Below are positions 43,228-51,712 of a stretch of DNA of 64,000 nucleotides, in pieces. Source of the DNA: Desulfomonile tiedjei DSM 6799 (GTDB lineage Bacteria; Desulfobacterota; Desulfomonilia; Desulfomonilales; Desulfomonilaceae); contig NC_018025.1 in the NCBI RefSeq assembly GCF_000266945.1, positions 1,302,001 through 1,366,000 of the forward strand. The letters are read 5' to 3'. Position 1 is the first letter of the stretch. Each line of letters starts with the position of its first letter. Made by a program: the position numbers and the translations under genes. Below the pieces are notes generated by a model. That model did no database searches and was not told where the DNA came from. It saw only the letters and a list, made by a program, of their open reading frames with translations.

Positions 43228-44291
43228 TGAGCGTTTCTCACAAATCTCAACCTGAGACATGCGTTCCGGACCTGGTGGGAATGCCGCATTCCGAGATGGA
43301 AGACTTTTTCCGCGGACTCGGAAAAGAACGGTACAGAGCCGCCCAGGTAATGAAGTGGATACACCAGGACTTGTCCGATTCATTCGCGGGCATGACCAAT
43401 CTGTCCAAGAGACTCAGGGACGAACTGAATGAAAGAGCAGGGTTGTGTATCCCGACGCTGATCGACATGCAGTGTTCGGAGGATGGTACCACCAAGTTTC
43501 TCCTGGGCCTGGAAGACGGACTCAGGGTTGAAACGGTGCTGATCCCTTCCGAGGATCACGACACGCTGTGTGTGTCCACTCAGGTGGGATGCGCCATGGG
43601 CTGCAGAATTTGCAGAACCGGTTCCATGGGATTTGTGAGAAATCTTACTGCCGGAGAAATCGTTTCTCAGCTTCTGACTGTGCGACGGCGCTTGCCGAGC
43701 AGTCGGATCACCAACATAGTCTTTATGGGAATGGGAGAGCCACTCGCGAATTTCGATCAAACCGTGAAAGCGCTGAACATACTGAGCCACCCCAATGGAC
43801 CCCAGGTTTCCTGGCGCAGGATAACGGTGTCCACTGTTGGGCTGGTTCCTCGAATAACCGAGCTGGGAAACCGGGTGAGAGCCAAGCTTGCGGTCAGTCT
43901 CAATGCGGTGACCGACGAACAACGGGATCAGATAATGCCGATCAACAAAAAGTATCCCATCGGCACGCTTATGGAGACGTTGAGAAAATATCCCGTCACC
44001 AGAGGTGACCGTATTACCATCGAGTACGTGCTGATACGAGGTCTGAACGACTCCGATGCGGATGCACGACAATTAGTGCGATTGCTCAATCCCATTCGCG
44101 CAAAGGTGAATCTCATTCCGCTCAATGATGAGGCAACAGGCGATCTCGAATCACCTTTGCCTGAACGGGTGCTCAAGTTCCAGGACATACTCCTGAACCG
44201 TTCGCTCATGGCTATTGTCCGCAAGTCCAGAGGCAGGGATGTTCTCGCGGCATGCGGACAATTAGCGTCCCGTGGGACAGAACTCCCGTGA
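43227..44291 (+). CDS. rlmN: Dual-specificity RNA methyltransferase RlmN
   Basis: 354-residue radical-SAM enzyme that methylates C2 of A2503 in 23S rRNA and A37 in some tRNAs. The cluster cysteines are C122-x3-C126-x2-C129 (CAMGCRIC), GMGEPLANFD follows, and the second catalytic cysteine is C343 in AACGQL. The ATG overlaps the ndk stop by one nucleotide, so the two are translationally coupled. Confidence 0.96.
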   Translation: MSVSHKSQPETCVPDLVGMPHSEMEDFFRGLGKERYRAAQVMKWIHQDLSDSFAGMTNLSKRLRDELNERAGLCIPTLIDMQCSEDGTTKFLLGLEDGLRVETVLIPSEDHDTLCVSTQVGCAMGCRICRTGSMGFVRNLTAGEIVSQLLTVRRRLPSSRITNIVFMGMGEPLANFDQTVKALNILSHPNGPQVSWRRITVSTVGLVPRITELGNRVRAKLAVSLNAVTDEQRDQIMPINKKYPIGTLMETLRKYPVTRGDRITIEYVLIRGLNDSDADARQLVRLLNPIRAKVNLIPLNDEATGDLESPLPERVLKFQDILLNRSLMAIVRKSRGRDVLAACGQLASRGTELP

Positions 44292-45886
44292 CCGACCATT
44301 TCCCGGAACTCATTGCCGCATTATCCAACCCCGCGGTTTATCCTGTGCGGCCTGATTCCGTACAAGTCTTGCAGACCCACATTTCTGTCGTTTTTATAGC
44401 AGGAGACCTGGTTTACAAAATCAAGAAGCCGGTGAATTTCGGATTCCTAGATTTCACCACTCGAGAGAAGCGTACATATTACTGTCACCGCGAAGTGGCA
44501 CTCAATTCCCGATTTTCAAAGGGGATTTACCTTGATGTTGCAACCATTTACCGGACGGATTCCGGAATCGATCTGACAGGGCCGGGTGAAGCGATCGAGT
44601 CCGCAGTCGTTATGCGGAGAATTCCGGAAGAGGCACTCTTGATAAGTATGGTTGATCGGGATCGTGTAACTCCGGAACTCCTGGACCGCATTTCCTCCTG
44701 TATTGCATATTTCCATGCACAAGCCGAACGAGGCCCGCAAATAGATGCCTTCGGATCTCCCCGGGTGATTCGAAATAATGTGACAGAAAACTTCGTGCAG
44801 ACAGAACCGTACATTTCCCGAACCATCGATCGTTCCGTGTACGATGAGACGCGAGCGCTCTCCATTCAGTTCCTGGCGGAGAATGAACCACTGTTTACAA
44901 AAAGAGTTCAAGAAGGATTCATTCGGGACTGTCACGGAGATCTGCATCTCGATCACGTAATCGTACTGGATGAGATAATGTTGTTGGACTGTATCGAATT
45001 CAACGATCGTTTTCGGTACGGAGATACTGCTTCCGATCTTGCATTCCTTCTTATGGACTTTGAATATCGAGGATATCCCGCTTTTGCAGACCGCGTATCA
45101 AAGCAGTACGCAGCCGCATCAGGCGATGAGGATGCATTGAAGCTCCTGGGATTCTACAAATCCTATCGTGCCTTTGTTCGAGGTAAAGTGATCGGATTTA
45201 CTCTGGACGAACCTGAAGTACCGGAGCAGGACAAGGCTGCGGCGGCAATGAGGGCGCGCTCGTATTTCGATCTGGCTCTTGCAAATCTGAAAGCTCCCCC
45301 TGAACCGGTGCTGATCGTCACATGCGGGCTTATGGGAAGTGGAAAAAGCTTCATTGCGGAGAAACTCGGGAAACGGCTCGGAATAACCCCTATACGATCG
45401 GATGTGCTGAGAAAACGCATGTACGGCCTCTCTCCTGCAGAACATCAGCTTGACAACTATCGCGAGGGGTTCTATACGTCTGGGGCGACGGAAAGGACGT
45501 ACCAGGCGCTTCTGGCAGACGCTCGGGAAGCTCTTACGCGTGGTTCATCCGTCATTCTCGATGCCTCGTTCGCTCGATACGAGGATCGGGTCAGAGCGGC
45601 CCGGTTAGCGCTCGATGCTGGCGCACGTTTCAGAATCGTATGCTGCTGGGCACCGGACAAGACAATTCATGCTAGGCTCGTAGATCGCTCAGCCAAATCG
45701 AACGAACCCTCGGATGGTCGGTGGGAAATCTTTTCACAACACAAAAGCGATTTCGAAAACATCCGGGAAGACGAGAAGAAACATTGCAGAACGTGGGATT
45801 CTACAGGGGATACGAATACGTTTCTCAGAGAATTTGTCAGAGAATTGACGTTCGACAGGAATATCAGCCGAGGCGTATACGATTAG
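44288..45886 (+). CDS. Bifunctional aminoglycoside-phosphotransferase-like / P-loop kinase fusion
   Basis: About 532 residues. The N-terminal half is a protein-kinase-like APH domain: VYKIKKPVNFGFLDF carries the ATP-binding lysine, and HGDLHLDHV the catalytic Asp. The C-terminal part, from about 340, is a P-loop kinase (GLMGSGKSF, then IRSDVLRKR and VILDASF). This fusion is a known bacterial family; despite its name antibiotic resistance is not established. GTG 44288 overlaps the rlmN stop (GTGA), so I prefer it to ATG 44252. No signal peptide; a small-molecule kinase role is the safe reading. Confidence 0.85.
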   Translation: MTDHFPELIAALSNPAVYPVRPDSVQVLQTHISVVFIAGDLVYKIKKPVNFGFLDFTTREKRTYYCHREVALNSRFSKGIYLDVATIYRTDSGIDLTGPGEAIESAVVMRRIPEEALLISMVDRDRVTPELLDRISSCIAYFHAQAERGPQIDAFGSPRVIRNNVTENFVQTEPYISRTIDRSVYDETRALSIQFLAENEPLFTKRVQEGFIRDCHGDLHLDHVIVLDEIMLLDCIEFNDRFRYGDTASDLAFLLMDFEYRGYPAFADRVSKQYAAASGDEDALKLLGFYKSYRAFVRGKVIGFTLDEPEVPEQDKAAAAMRARSYFDLALANLKAPPEPVLIVTCGLMGSGKSFIAEKLGKRLGITPIRSDVLRKRMYGLSPAEHQLDNYREGFYTSGATERTYQALLADAREALTRGSSVILDASFARYEDRVRAARLALDAGARFRIVCCWAPDKTIHARLVDRSAKSNEPSDGRWEIFSQHKSDFENIREDEKKHCRTWDSTGDTNTFLREFVRELTFDRNISRGVYD

Positions 45887-45943
45887 CAGGTCTTTCCTAC
45901 CTTTTTTCCACACTCCCTATCTATGAAATGCGAGGAATATGCC

Positions 45944-46837
45944 ATGAGTTGCGGGAAACTCCTTAGGTTTCTTCCATTGGTTTTGGTTCTGCTGGGCTGC
46001 GTTCCCCAACAACTCGGACTTTCGTCAGCGGACAAGAAAACCGTTCAGTTCCATTATCAGTTGGGGATCACCTATCTCGGCGAGGGCAAAACACCTCAAG
46101 CCATAAAAGAGCTCACTACAGCGCAGAGCTTGTATGCTGGTAGCGCCGATATCGAGCACGCACTCGGATTGGCTTATCAGCAAAAAGGCATGACCGACAA
46201 AGCTATCGAACAGTATGAGAAAGCCATAGGACTGGACGAGAAGCTCACGGAAGCCCGAAACAACTACGGAACTGCTCTTCTGGCAAAAGGCGAGTACGAT
46301 AAAGCTTTGGAGCAGTTTGAAAAATGTTTGGCCGATCTCCAGTACGCAACTCCGGAAAAGGCAGCGTATAATATGGGGGTAGCGTATTTCAACAAGAAGG
46401 ACCTGGATAAGGCAACAGAATATTACGAGAAAGCCATCAAACTGAAGGACGACAATCCGAACGCACTGTTCAATCTGGGATACATTTACGAGGAAAAGAA
46501 GAATTTCGGAAAGGCCCTGGATGCATATAAGAAAGCAGCCACCCTGGATCCGTCTTTTAAAGAAGCTTTCTATCGATTGGGAGTCATCTACGACAACCAG
46601 CAGGAATACGGTAAGTCACTGGAAGCACTTAAAAATGCGGTTCAAGTCGATCCGGATTATCTCGCTGCTCAATATCGCCTTGGAATGGTCTTTCTCAAAA
46701 CCGGCAACATGGAAGGCGGGCTCAAGAAACTGGAGTTCGTTGTGAAAACCGATCCGGAAAGCCAATTCGCGAAGGACGCTTTGGGAGAACTCAACAAACA
46801 AAAAATAGTTCCTTTGAAGAAATCCACCAGCCGATAA
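45944..46837 (+). CDS. TPR-repeat lipoprotein
   Basis: 297 residues. Signal peptide with lipobox LLGC (cysteine near residue 21), so anchored to a membrane from the periplasmic side. The rest is a continuous series of about seven tetratricopeptide repeats (LGEGKTPQAIKELTTAQSLY, YQQKGMTDKAIEQYEKAIGL, AKGEYDKALEQFEKCLADL and so on). It resembles PilF/PilW-type pilotins of type IV pili, which would fit the pilQ gene elsewhere in the window, but TPR similarity alone is weak evidence. ATG 45944 has GAGGA 7 nt upstream; ATG 45923 is less likely. Confidence 0.85.
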   Translation: MSCGKLLRFLPLVLVLLGCVPQQLGLSSADKKTVQFHYQLGITYLGEGKTPQAIKELTTAQSLYAGSADIEHALGLAYQQKGMTDKAIEQYEKAIGLDEKLTEARNNYGTALLAKGEYDKALEQFEKCLADLQYATPEKAAYNMGVAYFNKKDLDKATEYYEKAIKLKDDNPNALFNLGYIYEEKKNFGKALDAYKKAATLDPSFKEAFYRLGVIYDNQQEYGKSLEALKNAVQVDPDYLAAQYRLGMVFLKTGNMEGGLKKLEFVVKTDPESQFAKDALGELNKQKIVPLKKSTSR

Positions 46838-46882
46838 AGAACGTGTAATGCCATTTCGCAGTTATGCATATAAGATAGCGAA

Positions 46883-46949
46883 GGCTGGGGTGTTCTGAGC
46901 GGAGTGATTAGACGGCTCTGCGTCGTCCGGAGCGAAGGATACTCCAGCC
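46883..46949. repeat. Imperfect palindromic element after the TPR lipoprotein
   Basis: GGCTGGGGTGTTCTGAGCGG and CCGGAGCGAAGGATACTCCAGCC are complementary over most of their length around a TGCGTCG centre. It could terminate the upstream transcript or be a dispersed repeat; no second copy is in the window. Confidence 0.5.
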
Positions 46950-46993
46950 TCTCGGATTATGAGAAGAAGAGCGAATCTGTATAAGGAGTTTCC

Positions 46994-47593
46994 ATGCCGA
47001 GAATTCAACGGGCTCTCATAAGTGTGACGGATAAGTCGGGTATCGAAGTTCTGGCTCGCGGTCTAGCGGAATTTGGAGTGGAAATCCTGTCCACAGGGGG
47101 AACCGCTGCCGCATTGGGCCGAGCAGGCCTGACAATCCGAGAAGTTTCCGATTTCACAGGCTTTCCGGAAATGCTGGACGGACGGGTAAAGACCCTGCAC
47201 CCCAAAATCCATGGAGGCATTCTCGGCATCCGGACGCGGCCTGAACATGCTCAAGCTATGGAAAAGCATGGCATTTCACCTATAGACATGGTCGTGGTGA
47301 ATCTGTACGCGTTCGAAAAGACCATAGCGAAAGAGGGATGCACGTTGGAAGATGCCATTGAAAATATCGATATCGGCGGGCCGACCCTCCTGAGAGCTTC
47401 AGCGAAAAATTATCCATTCGTTACTGTTGTGACCGATCCTGCGGATTACTCCTTGATCCTGAACGAAATGCGAAGCTCCGAGGGATCGGTTTCATTGGAA
47501 ACCAATTTCCGGTTAGCCAAGAAAGTCTTTCAACTCACTTCAGCGTACGATGCAGCGATTACCGATTATTTGAAATCCGCAGAGCTCGATTAG
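46994..47593 (+). CDS. purH: Stand-alone IMP cyclohydrolase (N-terminal half of PurH)
   Basis: 199 residues covering only the MGS-like cyclohydrolase domain of bifunctional PurH (about 515 residues). Key blocks are [54 protein letters not shown] and [17 protein letters not shown]. It closes the purine ring from FAICAR to IMP. The AICAR formyltransferase half is missing here and must be a separate gene or replaced by PurP. The C-terminus ends naturally (stop, then purE 21 nt later), so this is a split enzyme, not a frameshift. AAGGAG precedes the ATG. Confidence 0.93.
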   Translation: MPRIQRALISVTDKSGIEVLARGLAEFGVEILSTGGTAAALGRAGLTIREVSDFTGFPEMLDGRVKTLHPKIHGGILGIRTRPEHAQAMEKHGISPIDMVVVNLYAFEKTIAKEGCTLEDAIENIDIGGPTLLRASAKNYPFVTVVTDPADYSLILNEMRSSEGSVSLETNFRLAKKVFQLTSAYDAAITDYLKSAELD

Positions 47594-47614
47594 TTTTCCG
47601 GCAAGAGAGAAGTT

Positions 47615-48112
47615 ATGGGAAATATTCAAGTTGGAATTTTGATGGGCAGCGATTCTGATTTGCCCGTAATGCAGAGAGCCGCTTCAGTGCTGAGAGAATT
47701 CGGGATAGAGTACTTCATGACTGTCGCTTCCGCTCACCGGACGCCGGACAGAGTGATTGAGCTGGCCAAGCGGGCTGAAAATGAAGGATGGAAAATTCTC
47801 ATAGCAGGTGCAGGAATGGCGGCCCATCTGGCGGGCTTCATCGCTGCGCACACAGTGCTGCCGGTAATCGGAGTTCCCATGGATTCGTCCCCCCTTGGAG
47901 GCCTGGACGCACTCTTATCCACTGTGCAGATGCCAGGGGGAGTTCCTGTTGCTACGATGGGCCTGGGGTCTGCAGGAGCCAAAAATGCCGGACTCTTCGC
48001 TGTGGAAATTCTCGCTTTGCAGGACCCGGAATTGAAGCAAAAACTCAAAGATTACCGGGAAGAACAGCGCAAGCTCATTGAAGAAAAAGCAGCAGCACTT
48101 TCGCAGCAATGA
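47615..48112 (+). CDS. purE: 5-(carboxyamino)imidazole ribonucleotide mutase
   Basis: 165-residue class I PurE. The GILMGSDSDLPVM phosphate-binding loop, SAHRTPDR, and GAGMAAHLAGFIAAHTVLPVIGVP are all present. It converts N5-CAIR to CAIR in purine synthesis. It follows purH by 21 nt with AGAGAG upstream. purK is not in the window. Confidence 0.97.
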   Translation: MGNIQVGILMGSDSDLPVMQRAASVLREFGIEYFMTVASAHRTPDRVIELAKRAENEGWKILIAGAGMAAHLAGFIAAHTVLPVIGVPMDSSPLGGLDALLSTVQMPGGVPVATMGLGSAGAKNAGLFAVEILALQDPELKQKLKDYREEQRKLIEEKAAALSQQ

Positions 48113-48179
48113 CGAGGGACGACAGCGCTCTGCCGACCTTTCTCCTTAATTCCAAACGTGTCAGAACCTGCCGTACATC

Positions 48180-48208
48180 TTGATCTGCATGCAAATCTAT
48201 TTTAGAAT
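48180..48208 (+). promoter_or_regulatory. Sigma-70-type promoter of the tetR-ABC-ubiE-menA operon
   Basis: -35 TTGATC (48180-48185), 17-nt spacer, -10 TAGAAT (48203-48208, 5 of 6). It is 389 nt upstream of tetR; the next gene upstream (purE) ends at 48112. Confidence 0.5.
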
Positions 48209-48222
48209 GACCGGGTGGTCAT
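48207..48222 (+). promoter_or_regulatory. TetR-type operator
   Basis: ATGACC-GGGT-GGTCAT is a perfect 6-bp inverted repeat with 4-nt spacer, of the TGACC...GGTCA type bound by many TetR-family regulators. It overlaps the end of the -10 and covers the predicted start site, where a repressor would block initiation. Confidence 0.55.
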
Positions 48223-48289
48223 CACACCGGGAAGCCTGACAAGTAGGTCGCTTTGTCCGGATGAACGACTGACCGATAATGTTGTCTCC

Positions 48290-48328
48290 TCAGGATTCAG
48301 CCTTCCCTCCAGGACTCAAGAATCCTGA
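48290..48328. repeat. Perfect 9-bp inverted repeat
   Basis: TCAGGATTC (48290-48298) and GAATCCTGA (48320-48328) are exactly complementary with a 21-nt loop, in the leader between operator and MITE-like element. Confidence 0.5.
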
Positions 48329-48342
48329 GGGCTGTGAACTGG

Positions 48343-48511
48343 AGAATCGAAATTTATCCCAGACCGTGGCACGTATTTCTCATCACTTTTCCGGTCTGAT
48401 TGTAGGGGCGGGCCTAGTGCCCGCCCAAATAAAGGGTAGGCACTAGGTCTACCCCTACAAAGATAGCGAATCGTGCCACGATTTGTATGTTTTGGATAAT
48501 TTTGAGACAGC
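48343..48511. repeat. MITE-like repeat A, copy 2
   Basis: It shares the interior of the 4172-4349 copy (GATTGTAGGGGCGGGCC, CCGCCCAAAT, GGGTAGGCACTAGG, ACCCCTAC, AGCGAATCGTG) and the right end TTTTGAGACAG. The left end has decayed. It lies between the predicted promoter and tetR. Confidence 0.78.
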
Positions 48512-48596
48512 CTCGCGAGACGCGAGACCTGCCCCTACTGTGGCTTCCATCTGTGAGTAAGAGTCCCAGGTTTGATTTTCTTAACCGAGTGGAGAA

Positions 48597-49289
48597 ATGC
48601 ACGACCATTCAGAATCCGGAACAGAGCTTTTCAAAAATCTTCCCCTGGAAAAAAGGGAAAAAGTCTTTGACGCTGCTGTGGCAGAATTCGCTTCAAAAGG
48701 CTACAGAAATGCTTCCATGAATTCACTGGTGCGAGCTGCTGGAATCAGCAAGGGAAGCATATTTCAATATTTTAGGACCAAGCGGAACCTTTTCGATGCA
48801 GTTCTGGAACTCGCTGTGGATCAGGTGAAGAATTATTTACGCAAAGTGCGTTCCGATACTGAAGAGATGCCTTTTCCGGTACGTCTGGGAACACTGCTCA
48901 GGTCGGGATTTGCGTTTATAGATAAGCATCCTCTTCTGTCTGCCATCTATTTTCAGCTCCTCCAGTCTGGTGATGCTCCATTCGGCACGGAGAGGATACT
49001 TCGGTTGCGCAAGCTCGGAAATGAGTTCCTTACTGAAATGTTGGATGAAGCGATTTCCCGCGGTGAAGTGCGATCGGATCTCGACCGGCAAAAGGCGGCA
49101 TTCCTGGTGAACTCTCTTATGGAGACTCTCCTGAGGGCTTATTACACGGAATTTCTGGATTCGGGGCTCGGTTTGTACAAAGGGTCTGTTCAGAATCGAG
49201 AGGCATGGATAGAAACGGCGGTTGCATTCATTGTGTCCGGTTTGGGTAACGGATCTTCAGATAAAGTCTGTGAACAAGGGAGGAAATAA
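48597..49289 (+). CDS. TetR/AcrR-family transcriptional regulator
   Basis: 230 residues. Helix-turn-helix in about 20-65 (VFDAAVAEFASKGYRNASMNSLVRAAGISKGSIFQYFRTKRNLFDAVL), followed by a helical ligand domain. First gene of an operon with an ABC importer, ubiE and menA; its last codon overlaps the start of the binding-protein gene. It probably regulates this operon through the palindrome at 48207-48222. GGAG is close to the ATG. Confidence 0.92.
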   Translation: MHDHSESGTELFKNLPLEKREKVFDAAVAEFASKGYRNASMNSLVRAAGISKGSIFQYFRTKRNLFDAVLELAVDQVKNYLRKVRSDTEEMPFPVRLGTLLRSGFAFIDKHPLLSAIYFQLLQSGDAPFGTERILRLRKLGNEFLTEMLDEAISRGEVRSDLDRQKAAFLVNSLMETLLRAYYTEFLDSGLGLYKGSVQNREAWIETAVAFIVSGLGNGSSDKVCEQGRK

Positions 49290-50230
49290 TGCGGATTCGC
49301 ACAATTTTAACTTTGTCTGCACTGGTGCTTTCAGTTTTCATCCCATACAGTGGGGCCCAGGCACAGGAGAAGATACGCTTCGGCGTGCTTCCCGTACTTC
49401 AGGCGCTGCCTTTGTTTGTCGCCCAGGACAACAAACTCTTCGAGAAGAACGGGATCCAAGTGGAATTGATCCCGTTCAACACGGCAACAGAAAAGGACGT
49501 GGCACTTACTACGGGAAACATTGACGGCTACTTTGGCGACCTGTTAACTGCTGTCGTCCTCCAGGCGAATCGGCATAACGTAAGAATCGTTGCGACAAGC
49601 TATGACACTCGCAAGGATAAGCGCATGTTTGCAGTCCTGGGTAAACCGAAATGCGAGTATAAGTCGGTGAGCGATTTGGCTGGTATTCCGGTGGCCATCT
49701 CATCGAATTCCGTTATCGATTTCGTGACGGAGCGGCTCCTCACCGGAAATGGAGTGCCTCAGGATAAAGTAGCAGTGGTTGAAGCCAAGAACATCGGGCT
49801 GAGAATGCAGATGTTACTTTCCGGTCAGGTCGAAGCAGCGACGCTCCCGGAACCTCTGGCAACGGCAGCAATCGGGAAAGGGGCCATCCTTCTCGCGGAT
49901 GACTCGAAACTGGGTGAAAGCCAGACAGTGCTGGTTTTTTCCGGCGGATATCTGGACAAGAAACCTGCTGCGGTCAAAGCGTTTCTTATGGCTCAAAATG
50001 AAGCAAGCAAGCTCATAAACGAGAACCCGGATTCCGCCCGGACCACCATGGTCGAGCATGTCAGGCTGCCCGAACATCTCAAGGCGAGTTATCCGGTTCC
50101 TCGATTTCCGGAACTCGCAGCGCCTGAAAAAGACAATGTTCAGACGATTATCCAATGGCTTACCAAGAAAGGTGTAATTTCGGAATCGCTCACATACGAG
50201 CAGGTTGTGAATGCTTCATACCTCCCATGA
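49289..50230 (+). CDS. ABC transporter substrate-binding protein, NMT1/THI5-SsuA family
   Basis: 313 residues. Signal peptide (about 1-26, ending SGAQAQ) and a type 2 periplasmic binding fold: IRFGVLPVLQALPLFVAQDNKLFEKNGIQVELIPF, GYFGDLLTAVVL, LAGIPVAISSNSVIDFVTERLL, and the hinge strands. Relatives bind sulfonates, nitrate, pyrimidine thiamin precursors and similar organic molecules; the ligand here is unknown. ATG overlaps the tetR end. Genes for the ATPase, permease and two menaquinone enzymes follow without gaps. Confidence 0.88.
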   Translation: MRIRTILTLSALVLSVFIPYSGAQAQEKIRFGVLPVLQALPLFVAQDNKLFEKNGIQVELIPFNTATEKDVALTTGNIDGYFGDLLTAVVLQANRHNVRIVATSYDTRKDKRMFAVLGKPKCEYKSVSDLAGIPVAISSNSVIDFVTERLLTGNGVPQDKVAVVEAKNIGLRMQMLLSGQVEAATLPEPLATAAIGKGAILLADDSKLGESQTVLVFSGGYLDKKPAAVKAFLMAQNEASKLINENPDSARTTMVEHVRLPEHLKASYPVPRFPELAAPEKDNVQTIIQWLTKKGVISESLTYEQVVNASYLP

Positions 50231-50972
50231 ACTCATGGGCTGCATTGCGGCAGCCAAAATGTATCTCACTGACAACGGTCCGATTCCGGCACTGAGCGCG
50301 ACCGATTTTGCCCTATGTCCCGGTGAGACAGCGGCAATTGTAGGGCCGTCAGGTTGTGGCAAATCCACCTTGCTCTTACTCATGGCAGGACTCGAACAAC
50401 CTACTTCGGGACACCTGCTCTTTAAGGGTGAACCTTTACGCAGGCCTCATCGGGAAATAGCGCTGGTCCTCCAGGATTACGGCCTCTTCCCGTGGAAGTC
50501 GGTGCGGGACAATGTGGAACTCGGCCTCAAGATACGCAACGAGCCTATCGAAGAAGACCGGACGAACGAGCTTCTCACCGAACTGGATATCGGAGAAAAA
50601 GGCTCGGTTTATCCCCAACAGCTTTCAGGCGGTCAAAAGCAACGGGTCGCACTTGCCCGCGCCCTGATCCTGAAACCGTCACTGCTGTTGCTCGACGAGC
50701 CGTTTGCAGCACTGGATACCTTGACCCGAGAGCGGCTTCAGGACCTTGTGGCGGATCTATGGGGTAAGCTCGGATTCGGCATGGTCGTTGTCACGCACAA
50801 TATTCAGGAAGCGGTGCGGCTCGGTCGAAGAATTCTCGTCATGGGAGGCACTCCGGGCAAGGTGCTCGAAACGGTCGAGAATCCTCTAGGGTGTACAGAA
50901 AATTATCGCGGGACCGACATATTTTATGAAATGTACAAACAGGTACGCGGTCTTCTGGAGCAGAACGGATGA
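50211..50972 (+). CDS. ABC transporter ATPase, SsuB/TauB type
   Basis: 253 residues. Walker A GPSGCGKST (about 44-52), Q-loop VLQDYGLFPWKSV, signature LSGGQKQR, Walker B LLLLDEPFAALD and the H-loop in VVTHNIQEA. The GLFPW and PFAALDTLTR words are typical of nitrate/sulfonate/taurine importers. Start at 50211 overlaps the binding protein by 20 nt; ATG 50235 is the alternative. Confidence 0.93.
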   Translation: MLHTSHELMGCIAAAKMYLTDNGPIPALSATDFALCPGETAAIVGPSGCGKSTLLLLMAGLEQPTSGHLLFKGEPLRRPHREIALVLQDYGLFPWKSVRDNVELGLKIRNEPIEEDRTNELLTELDIGEKGSVYPQQLSGGQKQRVALARALILKPSLLLLDEPFAALDTLTRERLQDLVADLWGKLGFGMVVVTHNIQEAVRLGRRILVMGGTPGKVLETVENPLGCTENYRGTDIFYEMYKQVRGLLEQNG

Positions 50973-51712
50973 CGAATTCCCGTACAAGCTACTTCTGGGG
51001 AGTTCTCGTTCTGCTGGCGATCTGGCAAATCGGCGCGTGGATAGCTGGAGAAATGGTCCTGGCCGGACCGTTCACGGTCCTGCGAAAACTCGTGAGCGAG
51101 GCCGGCACGCGAAAGTTTTGGCTCCATGTGAGCACTTCATGGATGCGGGTGCTTGCCTCGCTGGCGATCTCCTTCATTACTGCAGTACCTCTTGGATTAC
51201 TGCTCGGGTCGAATCCACGAGCGGATCGTCTTGCCAGTCCATTGATTTATTTGACCTATCCGGTTCCGAAAATCGTTTTGCTCCCCCTGGTGCTGCTGAT
51301 TTTCGGTCTTGGCGATATGGGCAAAATTGCCATGCTCTCACTGATTCTCTTTTACCAATTGCTTATTACGACACGTGATGCGGCGCGATCCGTGCCCCGT
51401 TCAGCCAGATATGCACTTTTTAGCCTGGGGGGAACTAAGCGGCATCTGTTTGCCCACGTGATATGGCCGTCCACGCTTCCGTCGGTATTCACCGCATTGA
51501 GAATCGCTACAGGAACCGTCGTTGCCGTGCTATTCTTCGTCGAATCCATCGGTACGCGATACGGCATGGGATTTTACATACTGGACGCATGGGGCAGGGG
51601 CGACGTGCCTCAGATATTTGTAGGAATAGTCGTTCTGGCCCTTATGGGCGTTGTTCTGTACGAAACCTTCGATATTCTTGAAAGAGTCTTCTGTAAATGG
51701 AACCAGCTTTAG
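50969..51712 (+). CDS. ABC transporter permease, SsuC/TauC type
   Basis: 247 residues with six TM helices (from GVLVLLAIWQIGAWIAG to IFVGIVVLALMGVVLYE) and the EAA-like cytoplasmic loop ARYALFSLGGTKRHLFAHVIWPSTLPSVFTALRIA that docks on the ATPase. It overlaps the ATPase by 4 nt. The ubiE start lies 16 nt inside its end, which ties the transporter closely to the menaquinone genes. Confidence 0.93.
   Translation: MTNSRTSYFWGVLVLLAIWQIGAWIAGEMVLAGPFTVLRKLVSEAGTRKFWLHVSTSWMRVLASLAISFITAVPLGLLLGSNPRADRLASPLIYLTYPVPKIVLLPLVLLIFGLGDMGKIAMLSLILFYQLLITTRDAARSVPRSARYALFSLGGTKRHLFAHVIWPSTLPSVFTALRIATGTVVAVLFFVESIGTRYGMGFYILDAWGRGDVPQIFVGIVVLALMGVVLYETFDILERVFCKWNQL

Larger units (their letters stand above)
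48113..48596. other. Intergenic/leader region ahead of the TetR operon
   Basis: 484 nt holding, in order, the likely tetR promoter (48180-48208), a 16-bp palindromic operator (48207-48222), a 9-bp inverted repeat (48290-48298 with 48320-48328) and a MITE-like element (48343-48511). Confidence 0.65.

Noticed and set aside
44288-45886. Aminoglycoside resistance gene
   Set aside because: The APH-like domain alone does not show resistance; the fusion family is a housekeeping-type protein of unknown substrate.
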